64,000 bases of DNA from Histoplasma ohiense (Eukaryota; Ascomycota; Eurotiomycetes; Onygenales; Ajellomycetaceae). The notes beneath the pieces are model-generated. The model ran no database searches. It was not told where the DNA came from and worked only from the letters and a program-made list of their open reading frames with translations. The stretch spans positions 930,001 through 994,000 of the forward strand of contig JAEVHH010000004.1 of assembly GCA_017607445.1 (NCBI GenBank), in the 5' to 3' direction. The translations under genes and the position numbers were made by a program. This document shows positions 32,744 through 44,347 of this stretch, piece by piece; the stretch's first letter is position 1; each line of letters begins with the position of its first letter.

Positions 32744-34765
32744 ATGACAAATTTTGGAGCGCAGACCAGCCGATATAATCGATTAGTGATAGCGTTTGTT
32801 GCATTAGGTTCCTTCGTACGTGATAACCCTGCTTGGGATTCCAACGCCCCAATGTATTTCCAATCCTGACTCATGCTAACTATTCTGCCTCGAATGTCTT
32901 TCTAGACATATGGATACTGTGCCTCTGTCATAGGCAGCACTATCGGTCAACCTGGCTGGTACGCTTTTTTTAATCTCCCATTACAGGGCGAGCCCGGTTA
33001 TACCGAGATCACGACCAGTGCGATTGCTACAGCGAACGGAGTTTTTAGTGCTGGGGGTGCTGTGGGATCTTTGTTTATGATGTGGTCCTGTGAAGCTGTA
33101 GGACGCAAGGCCAACATTCAACTTGGATCGTTCCTTGCAGTACTCGGCGGTGCTCTACAGGGAGCGGCAGTTAATTTGAAGTATGTTTGATAACCTTCCG
33201 AACTGTCTGGCAGTAGCGGCAGTCATGACTAACTTTGCGGACAGGATGTTTCAAGCCGGTCGATTTGTCTCTGGTACTGCGATTGGAATCCTCGTCACCG
33301 TCTGTCCAATGTATCTCGCAGAGCTGTCGAGCCCCTTTGTACGTGGCTGGTTGGTAGGACATCATCCAATATTCTTGGTTTTCGGCTACATGCTCTCCAG
33401 TTGGGTTGGCTATGGGTGTTACTTTGTAACAGCGCGAAACCCCACTTTCGCCTGGCGGTTCCCGCTATGCTTGCAAACGTTAAGTTCCTTGGTCTTGCTT
33501 GCAGGGTCACCTTGGCTTCCAAGATCTCCTAGGTGGCTAATATCAAAAGGGAAGCTCGACGAAGCCTGGGAGATCATTTGCCGCCTACGGCAATCAAAAG
33601 ATGATCCAGACAACCTGGTAGCAAAGGATGAATTTGTGCAAACTAAGGAGCAACTTAAACTTGAAGCCGAAAAACTTGCCGCAACAGGTCACGGCGTGTG
33701 GACTGCTATTTTCAAGAAAAAGTCATACAGAAAGCGCATGCTCATCGGGTTTTTGACGCAGTGGGGAGCTGAATTTGGTGGGCCCTTGATTATTGTAAGT
33801 TCTATTTTCAGCAATTACTACTTGCGCTGGTGGCTCAATTCATTGCTCACACCATATTCAGAATAACTATGCAGTACTCCTGTATCAAAACCTAGGCATG
33901 ACTGGCCATATGCCGCTGCTCCTAAGCGCACTTTGGCTAACCACGGCAGGCCTTATTTACAATCCTGGTGGCGCATGGTTGCATGATAAAGTCAATTCTC
34001 GACGAGGAATGTTTCTAGTTGGCTTCATTGGCATCGTTGTAACGACATCATGCTTGGCAGCTATGACCGCCAGGTATGCTGGCACTCTCAACCGCGTTGG
34101 CAATGTCTTGGGAATTTTCTTTATATTTTTATATCTTGCTTTCCAAGGGTAAGTCTTGTAATGACCTGCCGTGAATCTATAACTAATTTCTCATCTTAGT
34201 ACCTTCTGTGACACTACTATGTACCTATACGTGTCTGAAATATTCCCCACTGAGATTCGTCCCATTGGAATGGGGTTTTCGCTCTTTGGGCAGTTTGCAT
34301 GTAAGGCGCTCGAGCAACTGCAACTCTCAACGCTGGAATACGTTTACTAACGATTGCGCAGCGACTATCATTCTCCTCCAAACCGCTCCAATAGGATTTG
34401 CTAACGTAGGCTGGAAGTATTATCTCGTTATTATTTGCTGGTCAGCATTCTTCATCCCAAGTATGTTAGAATTCCCATTTGTCTTAGCTTTTGGTCTGCT
34501 GACCGTGTCAATAAATACCAAACCCAGAGAAAGGACTTCTGACACAAAATTAATAGTTATCTACTTCTTCTTCCCCGAAACAGCTCGTCTGACGTTGGAA
34601 GAAATCGCGAAAAATTTCGGTGAGGAAGTTGCACTAGTCACTACAGATGCAATAGATGAAGAGAAAAGAGCACTCGACCACAAACTCCAGAGCGCTGGAG
34701 TGACAAGATCGACGACTGCTACCTCTCGGTCGTATTCGGATGCTGCAGAAACTACTGAACAGTGA
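32744..34765 (+). CDS. MFS sugar-transporter-family permease
   Basis: Seven exons, 32744-32815, 32906-33180, 33245-33794, 33862-34148, 34200-34300, 34362-34460, 34557-34765; 530 residues, the usual length for 12-helix sugar porters. Signatures in order: PMYLAELSSPFVRG (the PxYxxE...RG loop), SPRWLISKGKLDEA (PESPRWL variant), the long central loop, NNYAVLLYQNLG in helix 7, SEIFPTEIRPIGMG, and FFPETARLTLEEI (PETxG-like end). Plasma-membrane proton symport of a sugar or related small molecule is the family role; the substrate is not readable. The N-terminus is short and starts directly before helix 1 (AFVALGSFTYGYCASVIG, split by intron 1). The C-terminal tail is Ser/Thr-rich. All introns are 51-96 bases. 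Confidence 0.92.
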
Positions 34766-36301
34766 GGTGACACAGTGTAGTACAAGGGGGATTCCCTGGA
34801 TTATCCTGTTTAACCCCTTCTTTTTTCGCTCATCCAGTTTCATTGTGTCCGCTAGGGCAAGCTTAGCGGGTGGCTGCTTGCAGTAACCAGATACATAAGT
34901 TACCAAATGCTGCCGCTTCCCTTATGTTGTCCCCGTTGCTCCCGCCTTTGTTGGTGGTGGTGTCGAGGCGTTAGTGCTGCAGCTCATCCGATTCTAACAA
35001 GCATACCTTGGGAAACGCATGGGCTATACTCAATTTGGGTGCAAACTTAACCAAGCTTTGAAATCATATATAACCGAACCATATTCTAGAACGCAAGACA
35101 GAAAATATATGCAGAATGATGAATATTGGATCCGGGGTCTTTACATTCCCATATCGTTACCTCCGCAAATACCAGGAGACTCATATTGTACGAAACAACA
35201 TATTATCCAGCTCTAGATAGAAATTATAAGCTCCGGGTATCTACACGTCTACACGTGGAAATGTAGGGAGTTGAGTTTTTGTATTGTAGCTAGCTTTCTT
35301 TCGACGTAGGCTAACGAGAAAACAGTACGACCTCCGCAAGTACCCATTGGTTGTATTTATTCTACCACTCATTATTTTATTTTTTCCCAAGCACAACACA
35401 AAAGGCAGTCAGAATCAATGCTGTGAGATCTAGTATGAACTGTGGTGTACTAGTTGGTACTTTGTCCCCCGTACCTATACATGCTGATATACGTAAAACC
35501 AATCACTACATACAGTAAGCCTTTGTACAGTACAGTACATACCTGGAGTATGACCAACTACATTTCAAACCCCTTATTATTCTCATGGATATATTTGCTT
35601 GCGTGCTTTTGAAGTATACACCACCGTGTACCTATGTACACAACATAAGCAGTAGATATACTGCACTGCTTGGACTATTTTCCCTTCCCCTTTAATATAC
35701 TTGCACATAGGAGGAAAGGTATATTAGGAGCCGCTTATGTTACTACTTCGTTATGTTGGTTTCCAACTTGGAATGTGGCTGGATTGCACGGCAGATCCGG
35801 AAGTTGAGACATGGTGTTATGTGAGTGGTTTTGGCTATTTAGATAATCCTGTGTGTTTTGTTGGAGGGAAGAGAAGGGCATTTCCATCCTGTGGCTGTTT
35901 TCATAGTGTATGTCGGAAGAAAGTCCTTTTTGGTGGATATAGATATCGGGCATACTTGAAGCTGAGCAGGACATGTTACCTCCACTTGTTTAATTAGCTC
36001 CAACCAATTTCATGAGAACATAGACCCAGTGTATATTTCCCATTGCGTATAAATTATGAAACTAAAATTAAAATAAAATAAAATAATGTAAGGTGTACTG
36101 CACAGAACGATTATTGAACAAGGGGAATAAAGATGTATATTAGAGAGAAGAAACAAAGCAAGCCCCGCACCACAAGAACCATCTTAACTGCCATTGTTGA
36201 TAGAACTGAAAATAGAAGTTGAAAGGAAGATTTCCCACAGTACACATATTATTACAAGAAGATATAACGGAAAAAAGCAACAGTCGACTTCTCCGCAACC
36301 A
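34766..36301. other. 1.5-kb convergent spacer
   Basis: Between the MFS stop and the stop of the AMID-like gene. AT-rich with repeated TACAGTACA-type motifs near 35515-35541. A 86-codon frame at 35737 has no recognisable feature. No gene is supported. Confidence 0.5.
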
Positions 36302-37483
36302 TCACATAAGTTCGGAGTCAGCCCGAGAGAGGAAATAGTCTCTTCCTTTTAGGAGCGCGACAAGCCATCCCCATACAACAAAGAACCAAATCTGGCCTGT
36401 ACCCGACCGTGACCCAATCGGCACAAGCATGATGGTTTTATCACTCTCTGAATATTGGGGTCTTTTCCCCTTCAATTTCTCTATGTCAGCGTGGAGATTG
36501 GGGACTAGCACAGAGACTTGGCCATCAACTTTCAACAACATGCGAGGCGTGTGGGTAGTGATATCGCCAACCGCGTAAATTGGTAATTTCTCTTTAGCTG
36601 TTCCATTCTTTCTCTTTACGCGGAATTCCGCATCGACTGATACCCAGCCATCGTTGTCTTTTAGGTCGGCGGGGACAAAGTCGCTATTGGGAACGACGCC
36701 TGTGGTTGAGATATATACGTCCGCAGTGATGGTTTCACCTCCCTCCAATGTTACTGTCCATTTTTTAGAGGAGGGATCTTGGGAAGCGCTGCTGACAACA
36801 GTGGATGTGCGAATATTGACACCCATGCCGGAGAGGATTTTATGAGCTTTCTTGCTTGCTGCAGGCTTCAAGGTAGGTAGAATCCGATCTGTCCTTGTCA
36901 GGAGTGTGATGGATTTGTCGTTTTTGCCATGGAATGCTTCCGCTAGCTCTCCACAAAATTCGACCCCGACAGCGCCGGCTCCTCCAACCACTACTGTTTT
37001 AGCTTCTGATATAGCCTTCTGTGCTTGTTCGATGGTAGTCTGCATAGCATCTGATCCAGTCGTTTTAAACGGTGCAAGAACACTGGATTGGCCCCTCGTT
37101 GCCCAGGTAGTACTGCCAGACGCTATAACGAGATAATCGTAAGAAATGATCGATTCCCCATGTTCCTTGTTGTCAACGCCAGCGATGGTGACAGTTACGG
37201 TCTTCTGATTAACGTCTATTGAGCTTGCAACGCCTTGGACAAACGAGAAGAGTTTCCTATCGTACTTTTGGAACAATTCCGGAATATCGAAAATATACTG
37301 GTCCGGTTTGAATGCATCTGGTTTTGCTAGGATGCGGGGAGCGGCGACGTTGAAAAAATGCTTCGATGAAGGGTTGACCAGGATGACCTTCACATCTGAA
37401 ATGTTCTTCAGGATGGCGTGTGTTGTTTTGATCCCGGCCCACGAAGCACCGACGACGACGACGACTGTTTTCTTGGGTGTCAT
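36302..37483 (-). CDS. AMID/FSP1-like FAD-dependent pyridine-nucleotide oxidoreductase
   Basis: Single exon, 393 residues. Two dinucleotide folds are present: the FAD loop VVVVVGASWAGIKTTHAIL (Gly12-Gly17) and the NAD(P)H loop VVVGGAGAVGVEFCGEL (167-173), plus the second FAD motif IYAVGDIT (302-309) and a central ATG-like ASGSTTW. There is no CxxxxC redox pair, so it belongs with the AIF/AMID/FSP1 and type-II NADH dehydrogenase group, which pass electrons from NAD(P)H to quinones. A hydrophobic stretch at 365-379 (IWFFVVWGWLVALLK) could attach it to a membrane or lipid surface. No clear mitochondrial presequence is visible. Whether it works on ubiquinone or another acceptor is not readable. 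Confidence 0.93.
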   Translation of the reverse strand: MTPKKTVVVVVGASWAGIKTTHAILKNISDVKVILVNPSSKHFFNVAAPRILAKPDAFKPDQYIFDIPELFQKYDRKLFSFVQGVASSIDVNQKTVTVTIAGVDNKEHGESIISYDYLVIASGSTTWATRGQSSVLAPFKTTGSDAMQTTIEQAQKAISEAKTVVVGGAGAVGVEFCGELAEAFHGKNDKSITLLTRTDRILPTLKPAASKKAHKILSGMGVNIRTSTVVSSASQDPSSKKWTVTLEGGETITADVYISTTGVVPNSDFVPADLKDNDGWVSVDAEFRVKRKNGTAKEKLPIYAVGDITTHTPRMLLKVDGQVSVLVPNLHADIEKLKGKRPQYSESDKTIMLVPIGSRSGTGQIWFFVVWGWLVALLKGRDYFLSRADSELM

Positions 37484-40400
37484 TTTGTAATCGGTTAAAT
37501 TCTATAATCCAGCTGTTTAAAAATGGATCAGAGGTAGAGATAGCTGTGCATAAAGACTGCGATAAGGTGAACAAACAAAATGGAATGAAAGAATTCTGAT
37601 GCTGGCACAGAAGAATAAAAGGCTGGATTAGCTTGACCGAAGAAGCTATAATCAGGAAATGTTGAACTCCACAAATAATATAAAAAGTTTTTGATGGGGC
37701 GCAGTCATATAATTTTAGCTCGGATATCCAGTTTCCCAAGACAATTTTATTGTCCAGTGTTCTATTATTTACTTAATTGACCTGGGAGGGCGACACACTG
37801 TGATATATATAACCTGGAGAGGAGCCAAACCAGATTTTTGGGTTGAAATAAACTCAAAAGTCAATTATAAATTTAGCAACAATCATGACCTATGACGTCA
37901 AAGTTTCGGCAGATGGTTCATGGCGTTGAACGTTAAAATAAGTGGCATGGGACGAGTTAGGGGTAGTCAAATGATATAACATCCTAGCAATGGTTCGCCC
38001 ATGGTCTTGAGTAAATTGAAAGATATGAAAATCAACTCCCTTTCGGACGTTGATGAGATGTATTTAGCTTTTCGAAACCAACCTCCAGCCACGTGGAAAT
38101 CGGTGCCTGGAACAGACCCGCTTCATTCATCCTCGCAACATTCGGAAACTAATAGTTGAAACTGACATCGGACATCACAAAGTCTTGAGTCACAGGCACC
38201 AGATAACCGCATCGTCCTCTTTGAGAGAAATTTCTGCATTGACTTTTATCTCGTAATCCGTTTGAAATATAGTGTGAGAAATAGAAGGTCACCGACTTCG
38301 CTGGTCCGGTCATGAACAGAAATTTTGATACTGTCATGATAGGTACTAAATCAGAAATAACAGTGTGGTCAGGGTATCATTTGTGCGGAAAAGCGGGCCA
38401 ACTGAAAGTTGCGACTGCTATAGCGTCTGGGATTTATGTACTGTACAATAGATGCATCAAAACTAGCAGCAGCTATATTTTGCACGTTCCATAGGTAGTG
38501 CCATGTTTTTATGCACGCCATAAGGGAAGTTGACACTACAGTCCCATATGCCGACGAAGTGACTTCATCGCTATTGAAAGGGTGGCGTTTTCCGTGAAAA
38601 CATACCAAAGAAGTAACGTGAAATTCAAAGGGAAGCACGTCCATTCACTGAAGACAACTATCAGTCAACAAACAGAGAAAACTAATGAGCAGCGAGAGTA
38701 GATAAACCTCTGCTGGGTTTATTTCTAGCTCTCTGTATTCAAATCAAAAGAGCGAAGGAACATACGTCTCCATAAGGGAAATTTTGAGCGTTCACGTTCT
38801 GATTCGGCAAATTATGTCGATTGGACATCGCGACTGTCCATATAAGAAAGTAGGTTGATGATATAAGGGTATATTGGGAAATACATTGTAGATAGGTTTT
38901 CATCCACAAATGCACGAGTCAGAGTGTTGGATGAATGTCTGTTTTAACTCAGCGGCAAGGTGGGACGATCTAACTAGCTGGCGTTAGTCCCACCTTTTAA
39001 GCTTCAGCCTCCCCAGCACGACGTATTTTGTCAATCTGCTCCCTTTTTTTACGTTGATGTCCAATCTCCTAGCTTACAATATTATGAAGTAGAAAAGAGG
39101 CGACTAGCTCCAAAATATGGGGAAGTACTAGTTCTGGGAACGTGATTCAGAGCTCGTTTCACAGTCACCGTGCAGATACCAGTATCATGCCCTACAAAAC
39201 CCGGGATTGCGTCCACCATGTTTGCTACAAGACAAGCTGGACATAATCGGGGGATTCAGCTCGTCGTATATCCAAGCAGTCCAATAGACACATTTACTCA
39301 CCAAATCATCCAAATCGACTCACCGTTGTCCCTTACGCTCCAAAACAGAGCGTCCAGAGAGCTTATAAAGTGGTGTCCGTCAAAGGCGTCCCTGTTGTCT
39401 TGGTCTCCAAAACCTATAGATGATTTGTATTTGGTCACCATATTTGGTGAGCCAAACCGACTGAGCGAAAGCCAGCAAGCGATGAATATTTTCACAATTG
39501 CGCAGGATTTCTAGGTGCATGTGTTTACGTTTATAGATGGACCCAGCTCCTCTTTCCTTCTTAGGGAGGGAATAGTTTTTGATCACCTATTTTGTGCTTC
39601 TACTTTTTCGGGGTGGGCTAGCCAGACACGATGAATTGGGGTTGGTTTAGCGTTTGGATATGGACTCCGCGATACGGGTGAGTACTAGGAATGGGAATCC
39701 AAGAAAGGTTTTGAAATACCAAGCTTAAATTGATAAATATTGAAGCTATAATGTGCCACCGAGAGTAACGAAGTAATGGACAATATTGCGAATAGTTGAT
39801 TCTACATCATCCATGCAAGATAGTAAAACCAGCCTATGAATGTAGTAAAAGAACTGAAAAAAGCGCCGAATTTACAGTTGTTGCCTTGGTGAACAATTTT
39901 ATTTTTGAAATCAAAGGTTTTACTGACCAGAAGAGGAACACACTCTGTATCCACTCAACGTCAATAGCTCGGAAATTACCTCTGAGATTATACTGGGCTG
40001 TGGAATAGGTAGATCTTAGGATGTATTTGATCATCATAGCGATACTAGAATATCTTCTAGGCCCCCAAAATTGTTGCTGAGCCATCCGTACCGGGCAGTA
40101 TGATGGAAGACAAGTCCGCCCCTGCGCTTAGGCTGTTCCCCTAGTGAGACCCGATGGTCTCTCATACTTCAGGGGTTTTCCATACGGAAATAGTGGTAGA
40201 CATGATATCCAGGTATGGCGGATCAGATACGCTTAGGGGCCTTACTTTATCTCCCGAATCCAAATCCTCGTAATGCCTGGCGCATGGAAACCTGTTGCCA
40301 ACAAAAAGAAAATGACAGACCTTGAGACGGGAGTGCTCACAAAGTTGCTTACTAGATATACCGATCCCATCTTAAATGCCGTCACGTCAATATTTGCGAA

Positions 40401-41102
40401 TTTGCAAATATAGGAGGTAGGTCTCATGGTTATCAACTATAACAACAATTAATATTCACTCCAAAATAGATAAACTAAAATAGCGCCAAGTGAAATAAAT
40501 AGAGCACCTCGGTCACTGCAAAAAGAAACATACTCCTGCCTGGGGTATGAATATTCACAGTGAATCCGATAGCAGGAAGAGAAAACGCAACCACAAGGAT
40601 AAATAAAAGTAATACAGATTCCACATCGACCAGGGTGAAAGAGCAGAGAATAAAACCCCGGAAACGCTAGCTTGGAACAGGAATGACGGTCTGAGGAAGA
40701 TTCCGTTGCGGGCTTGTACATACATCTGTGGTATAGGGCTTGTCAGAGGTATGGGATAAGGTGATTGATATAACAGGCAATACAATATGATGCAGTACAT
40801 CGTTGAACAGTGTGAACATGGACGATGGTTCATCATGGATTTGTTCAGCCATGTAATGCATTACTGCAGGGGAGAGAAAGCGATGTGCAATATCGTAGAT
40901 AGATGGAGGAGCAGTCCATTCAATATAAGGAAAAGAAAGTGGGTAGAAACTAGAGACGTCGCTAGGAACAAGCATACGAATAAATAAAAATATAGCGAAT
41001 TAAAGCGCTCAGAGCCCCAAATAACCTCTGATAATTACAGAGCTGTAAACAATATGACATCTCTAACGGGTGTTTTCGCCGGTACTCGTTTCTGCATATT
41101 TT
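37484..41102. other. 3.6-kb intergenic region
   Basis: It contains the promoter of the AMID-like gene (a TGATATATATAA TATA-like element at about 37800) and otherwise AT-rich DNA. Frames such as 39170-39514 (114 codons) show no domain, splice continuity or low-complexity signature. Nothing else is recognised. Confidence 0.5.
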
Positions 41103-43094
41103 TTACACAACCCGATTTGAACTCCACCGCTCATCACTAGATGCAACGTTCTTCTTGCGCAAGATAGACCCGAGGCCATTGAAGGCCTTAGTCCCCGCAC
41201 GGGAGACAGATTCACTCGTCTCATACAAACGCTTAATACTTTTCGAATGCGCCTGTTTTCTCAACGGAACTTTTAAGCTATCCACTGCTGGGGTTGTGGA
41301 TGGACTCCAAGCGCCTGTGCGATAATTCCAAGATAAGTTGTTGACATCAGTTTGAGAGTTAGATCTCGAGGTCGCAGTCGAGGATGAAGACAGATTGCTC
41401 AGATTCATTGTGGGTATGCTTCCACGCGGCGCAAAGGTGTAAGTGTTGCGGGGGTTGAGTTTGACTTGATTCACACTCTCGCGTGATGGAGACCGTTCAG
41501 ATGGGGTATTATCTGCTGGGTAAAATCGTTGCCTGTATCGGTGGGTTGCGGATCGGGGTGAGGGATTATCTGAGGACGCAAAGTTCGGCATGCTGGTCGT
41601 ACTGGTCAAACTGTTGATCGAGTGGGTTCGTTCATGGAAACCTCTTCTTTTTGATGCTACCTGTAACGTGCCCGAGCTAGGTATGTCAGGGAAAGGAAAG
41701 TGTGTAGATCTCTCCATGGGAGTGACAGGTGCCGGTGAAGAGCTCAGTGAGCTTTTCGTACTCTTACTATTACGACGAGATGCAGTGTATGTCGGACATA
41801 TGGGGCTGGGCGGGAGTCGTCGATCCGGTAAAGTGGAAGGCCTAGGGCTATCTAGAGATGATTCGACGGACGCTGGTGATGACATATCCGATGAGATCGC
41901 AATTCCCATTATTTGGGGTACGGGTGGTATGTTGTGGTTCATTTTGATCTTACTAGTTCTTCGGTAACTTGTTCGGTTGGCGTTTTCTCTGCGTTTGACG
42001 TTATCTGCGACATGTCTCTCATTTGTCTTGCAACTGCCATCAGGAGATTTCTGCTCCAACATCCTAGGTGATGGTAATAAAGTATGACTCCGTTGAGGGG
42101 GTGACGTTACACCCGGTGATTCCCTCGAGGTAACAGAAGAATGAAGTTCGGCCTCAGAGTTCGAAGAGAGCGCGCTACTAGAACGCCAGCTCAGGCTGGA
42201 AAGGGAGTGAACGGATGCATTCGAAAATAGAGGTTTTGTAGGAAACGTTGACTCGGAGGCTGGCTGGTTGGAGCTCCGTCTTTGCGTATATTTTCCTATA
42301 TTCAAGCCAGAAATGCGTTTTTTAAGATTTCTGCCGGGGCTGCGCTTGGAAGAACCTCCACTTGCGAGAGGGACAAGTTCTTGTATCTTTTGGGTTTCTG
42401 TTATTCGTCCATTCGAAATTTGAGCAGTTGGAGATTCTATAGATATCAAATGGGGTTTACGCTCTGGTGCATAGAGGGATACTGGAGTTGCAATGAGAAA
42501 AGATGTATTGGCAAGATCATCGTCATCGGATGAAACTGTGTCCGAATAAAAAGATCGGAGGTTTTGAAGAGTGTCCTCTTCTGTAACAGGTTTAGAGAGG
42601 GGTTTTCCCTCTATGAATGGCAAAAAAGGTGGAGAATTTGATGGAGAATTTGATTCGGACGTTGGTGTAACTGGTGAGACCAACTTCGTTGGCTGTGGAT
42701 GTATCTGAGGCATTAGGGTAATGCAACTGGCCCTTTTGACAGTGCTAATCGAAGCCGCTCTCGAAATAGTTCCTTCTGGTGTTGGAAAAGGGGAAATTTG
42801 CAGGGCGAATTTGTGCCCTGATGTATAGCTCTCATGGGCTACATGGGCTTGGGATGGATTGACATTGATCTCTTCAAATTCGGAGACCCCAGTATCACTG
42901 TCATTTTCTATGGGGGAAAAACCAGGCTCTGGCTGACCAGTCGCTTCCGCTTCAGACATCTCCTCTTCCTCGGATTCATATATCGGGTGCACATCCACCG
43001 GTCGAATATGGGCGACATTTATTGAAGTTCTCGGATTGCTGAACTTCATATATAGTTCAGTAGAACTCATTGCTCGTTCAGCAACGGCAGCCAT
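41103..43094 (-). CDS. Ser-rich, largely disordered conserved-looking hypothetical protein
   Basis: Single exon, 663 residues, not recognised. The sequence is dominated by Ser, Pro, Thr and Arg with few hydrophobic stretches, so it is probably unstructured. An acidic block (YESEEEEMSEAEA) lies at about 39-51, and many Ser-Pro and Arg-x-x-Ser sites suggest phosphorylation (RRSS, RRTS, RRNS, SPSRES). The C-terminus (LRKQAHSKSIKRLYETSESV, then NGLGSILRKKNVASS) is the best candidate for a short conserved helix. There is no signal peptide or membrane segment. A long uninterrupted frame of this composition in fungi is usually a real regulatory or scaffold protein, but no function can be assigned. 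Confidence 0.78.
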   Translation of the reverse strand: MAAVAERAMSSTELYMKFSNPRTSINVAHIRPVDVHPIYESEEEEMSEAEATGQPEPGFSPIENDSDTGVSEFEEINVNPSQAHVAHESYTSGHKFALQISPFPTPEGTISRAASISTVKRASCITLMPQIHPQPTKLVSPVTPTSESNSPSNSPPFLPFIEGKPLSKPVTEEDTLQNLRSFYSDTVSSDDDDLANTSFLIATPVSLYAPERKPHLISIESPTAQISNGRITETQKIQELVPLASGGSSKRSPGRNLKKRISGLNIGKYTQRRSSNQPASESTFPTKPLFSNASVHSLSSLSWRSSSALSSNSEAELHSSVTSRESPGVTSPPQRSHTLLPSPRMLEQKSPDGSCKTNERHVADNVKRRENANRTSYRRTSKIKMNHNIPPVPQIMGIAISSDMSSPASVESSLDSPRPSTLPDRRLPPSPICPTYTASRRNSKSTKSSLSSSPAPVTPMERSTHFPFPDIPSSGTLQVASKRRGFHERTHSINSLTSTTSMPNFASSDNPSPRSATHRYRQRFYPADNTPSERSPSRESVNQVKLNPRNTYTFAPRGSIPTMNLSNLSSSSTATSRSNSQTDVNNLSWNYRTGAWSPSTTPAVDSLKVPLRKQAHSKSIKRLYETSESVSRAGTKAFNGLGSILRKKNVASSDERWSSNRVV

Positions 43095-44323
43095 GGCTGG
43101 TGAAATCGGAGAAAATCCTCGCCAGTTAATGTCGACTCAATTTGAAGGACAAAAACCAAAAATATATTGGAACGAAAAAATCGAAGCTTATGTATATATG
43201 TCGAGATAAGGGCAGAACAAATTATAACAATAACCAGGACATGGGGTGTAACAAGAACTGAAATACTGGAATCCGGTTAACAAGCTGCTGGAGTGCATTG
43301 GTTATAAAGAGGTTGGCTCACCAAAGCAAGGCCCATGAGTTCATAAGATGGAAGAGCTTCAGAAAAAAAATAAATGTACGTAGTATACAACAATCTCAGG
43401 TGTACAGAGCTAAGGTTGCTCTATAACACGAAGGAACGGCGACCATGTCTGGGCTGTAAAGGAAGGAAACCCAAACACAACAGTGAGGTATGAAGTGTAT
43501 CATGACCCTACTGGAGCGGGTGTGAAGACTTCGGCCCAGCTTGAATCCCAAACATGAGCAGGGGGGGAATGGCGAGGGTCATGAGTATATATCCTAGGAT
43601 CGTTCGAGAAATTCGCCTCCCCCTCTCCAACCCCCCAACAGGGCATGGTGCCTGAATACAATTGCATTTTCTTTGGAGAAAAACGAAGCACAAGCAAATG
43701 CTGACCAGATGGCTTGAAGGGGCTGCAAGTAAAGGCACTGATTGGACCACGTTTGACTCTTAGGCCGAGATGGTATGAGGGTCGAGAACAAAATACAGAA
43801 GCAAAAATGCGGAGTTTTCAACTTGAACCAACAAGCCAATGGTGCTTGAGCCATGCATCGGCGGACAGGGTGGTATTGCAACTGTCAAAAGGTTCTCTGC
43901 CGTGGTTTGTGGCTCCGTGAGTTCGGTGGTCAACCCAGCCAAGCTACGCGAAGCAGCCCTCCAAGTCATCCGCCTCGCCAACGTGCCAATGAGAGATGCG
44001 TGGATGAGAGATGGCTTCGAACATGAGACATGTCGAGAGCACCAGTTTAGGCCAGGGGAAGCGTCTCGATCGCACAGCCATCAATTCCTGTTCGACTATT
44101 TCAAAAATAGTTTAGCCATAGCCGTATCATGCGGGCAATCCATCAGACTTCTGAAGCCGGATTCAAGATCCTCTCTGGACTTCTGCACAAATTATGTGGT
44201 GCGTCCGTAGACCCCGCTGTAACTACATCCGAAAGTCCCACACAGCAGCAACCAAACAAATGCTTCTGCTGGACCAAGTAGCCTGATCGTGATCGTGTCC
44301 CATGTGCATGTACTGTACATAAA

Positions 44324-44347
44324 GTACATGTATGTATGTACATGTAC
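44324..44347. repeat. perfect 9-base inverted repeat with a 6-base spacer
   Basis: GTACATGTA at 44324-44332 and TACATGTAC at 44339-44347 around TGTATG. It would form a stem-loop or a dyad protein site. Confidence 0.9.

Noticed and set aside
39170..39514. 114-codon + strand frame in the 37.5-41.1 kb spacer
   Set aside because: No homology recognised, no neighbouring exons in phase, composition like the surrounding spacer.
43839..44210. 123-codon + strand frame
   Set aside because: No domain or signal peptide and no supporting splice context; a chance frame in a 5.4-kb spacer is expected.
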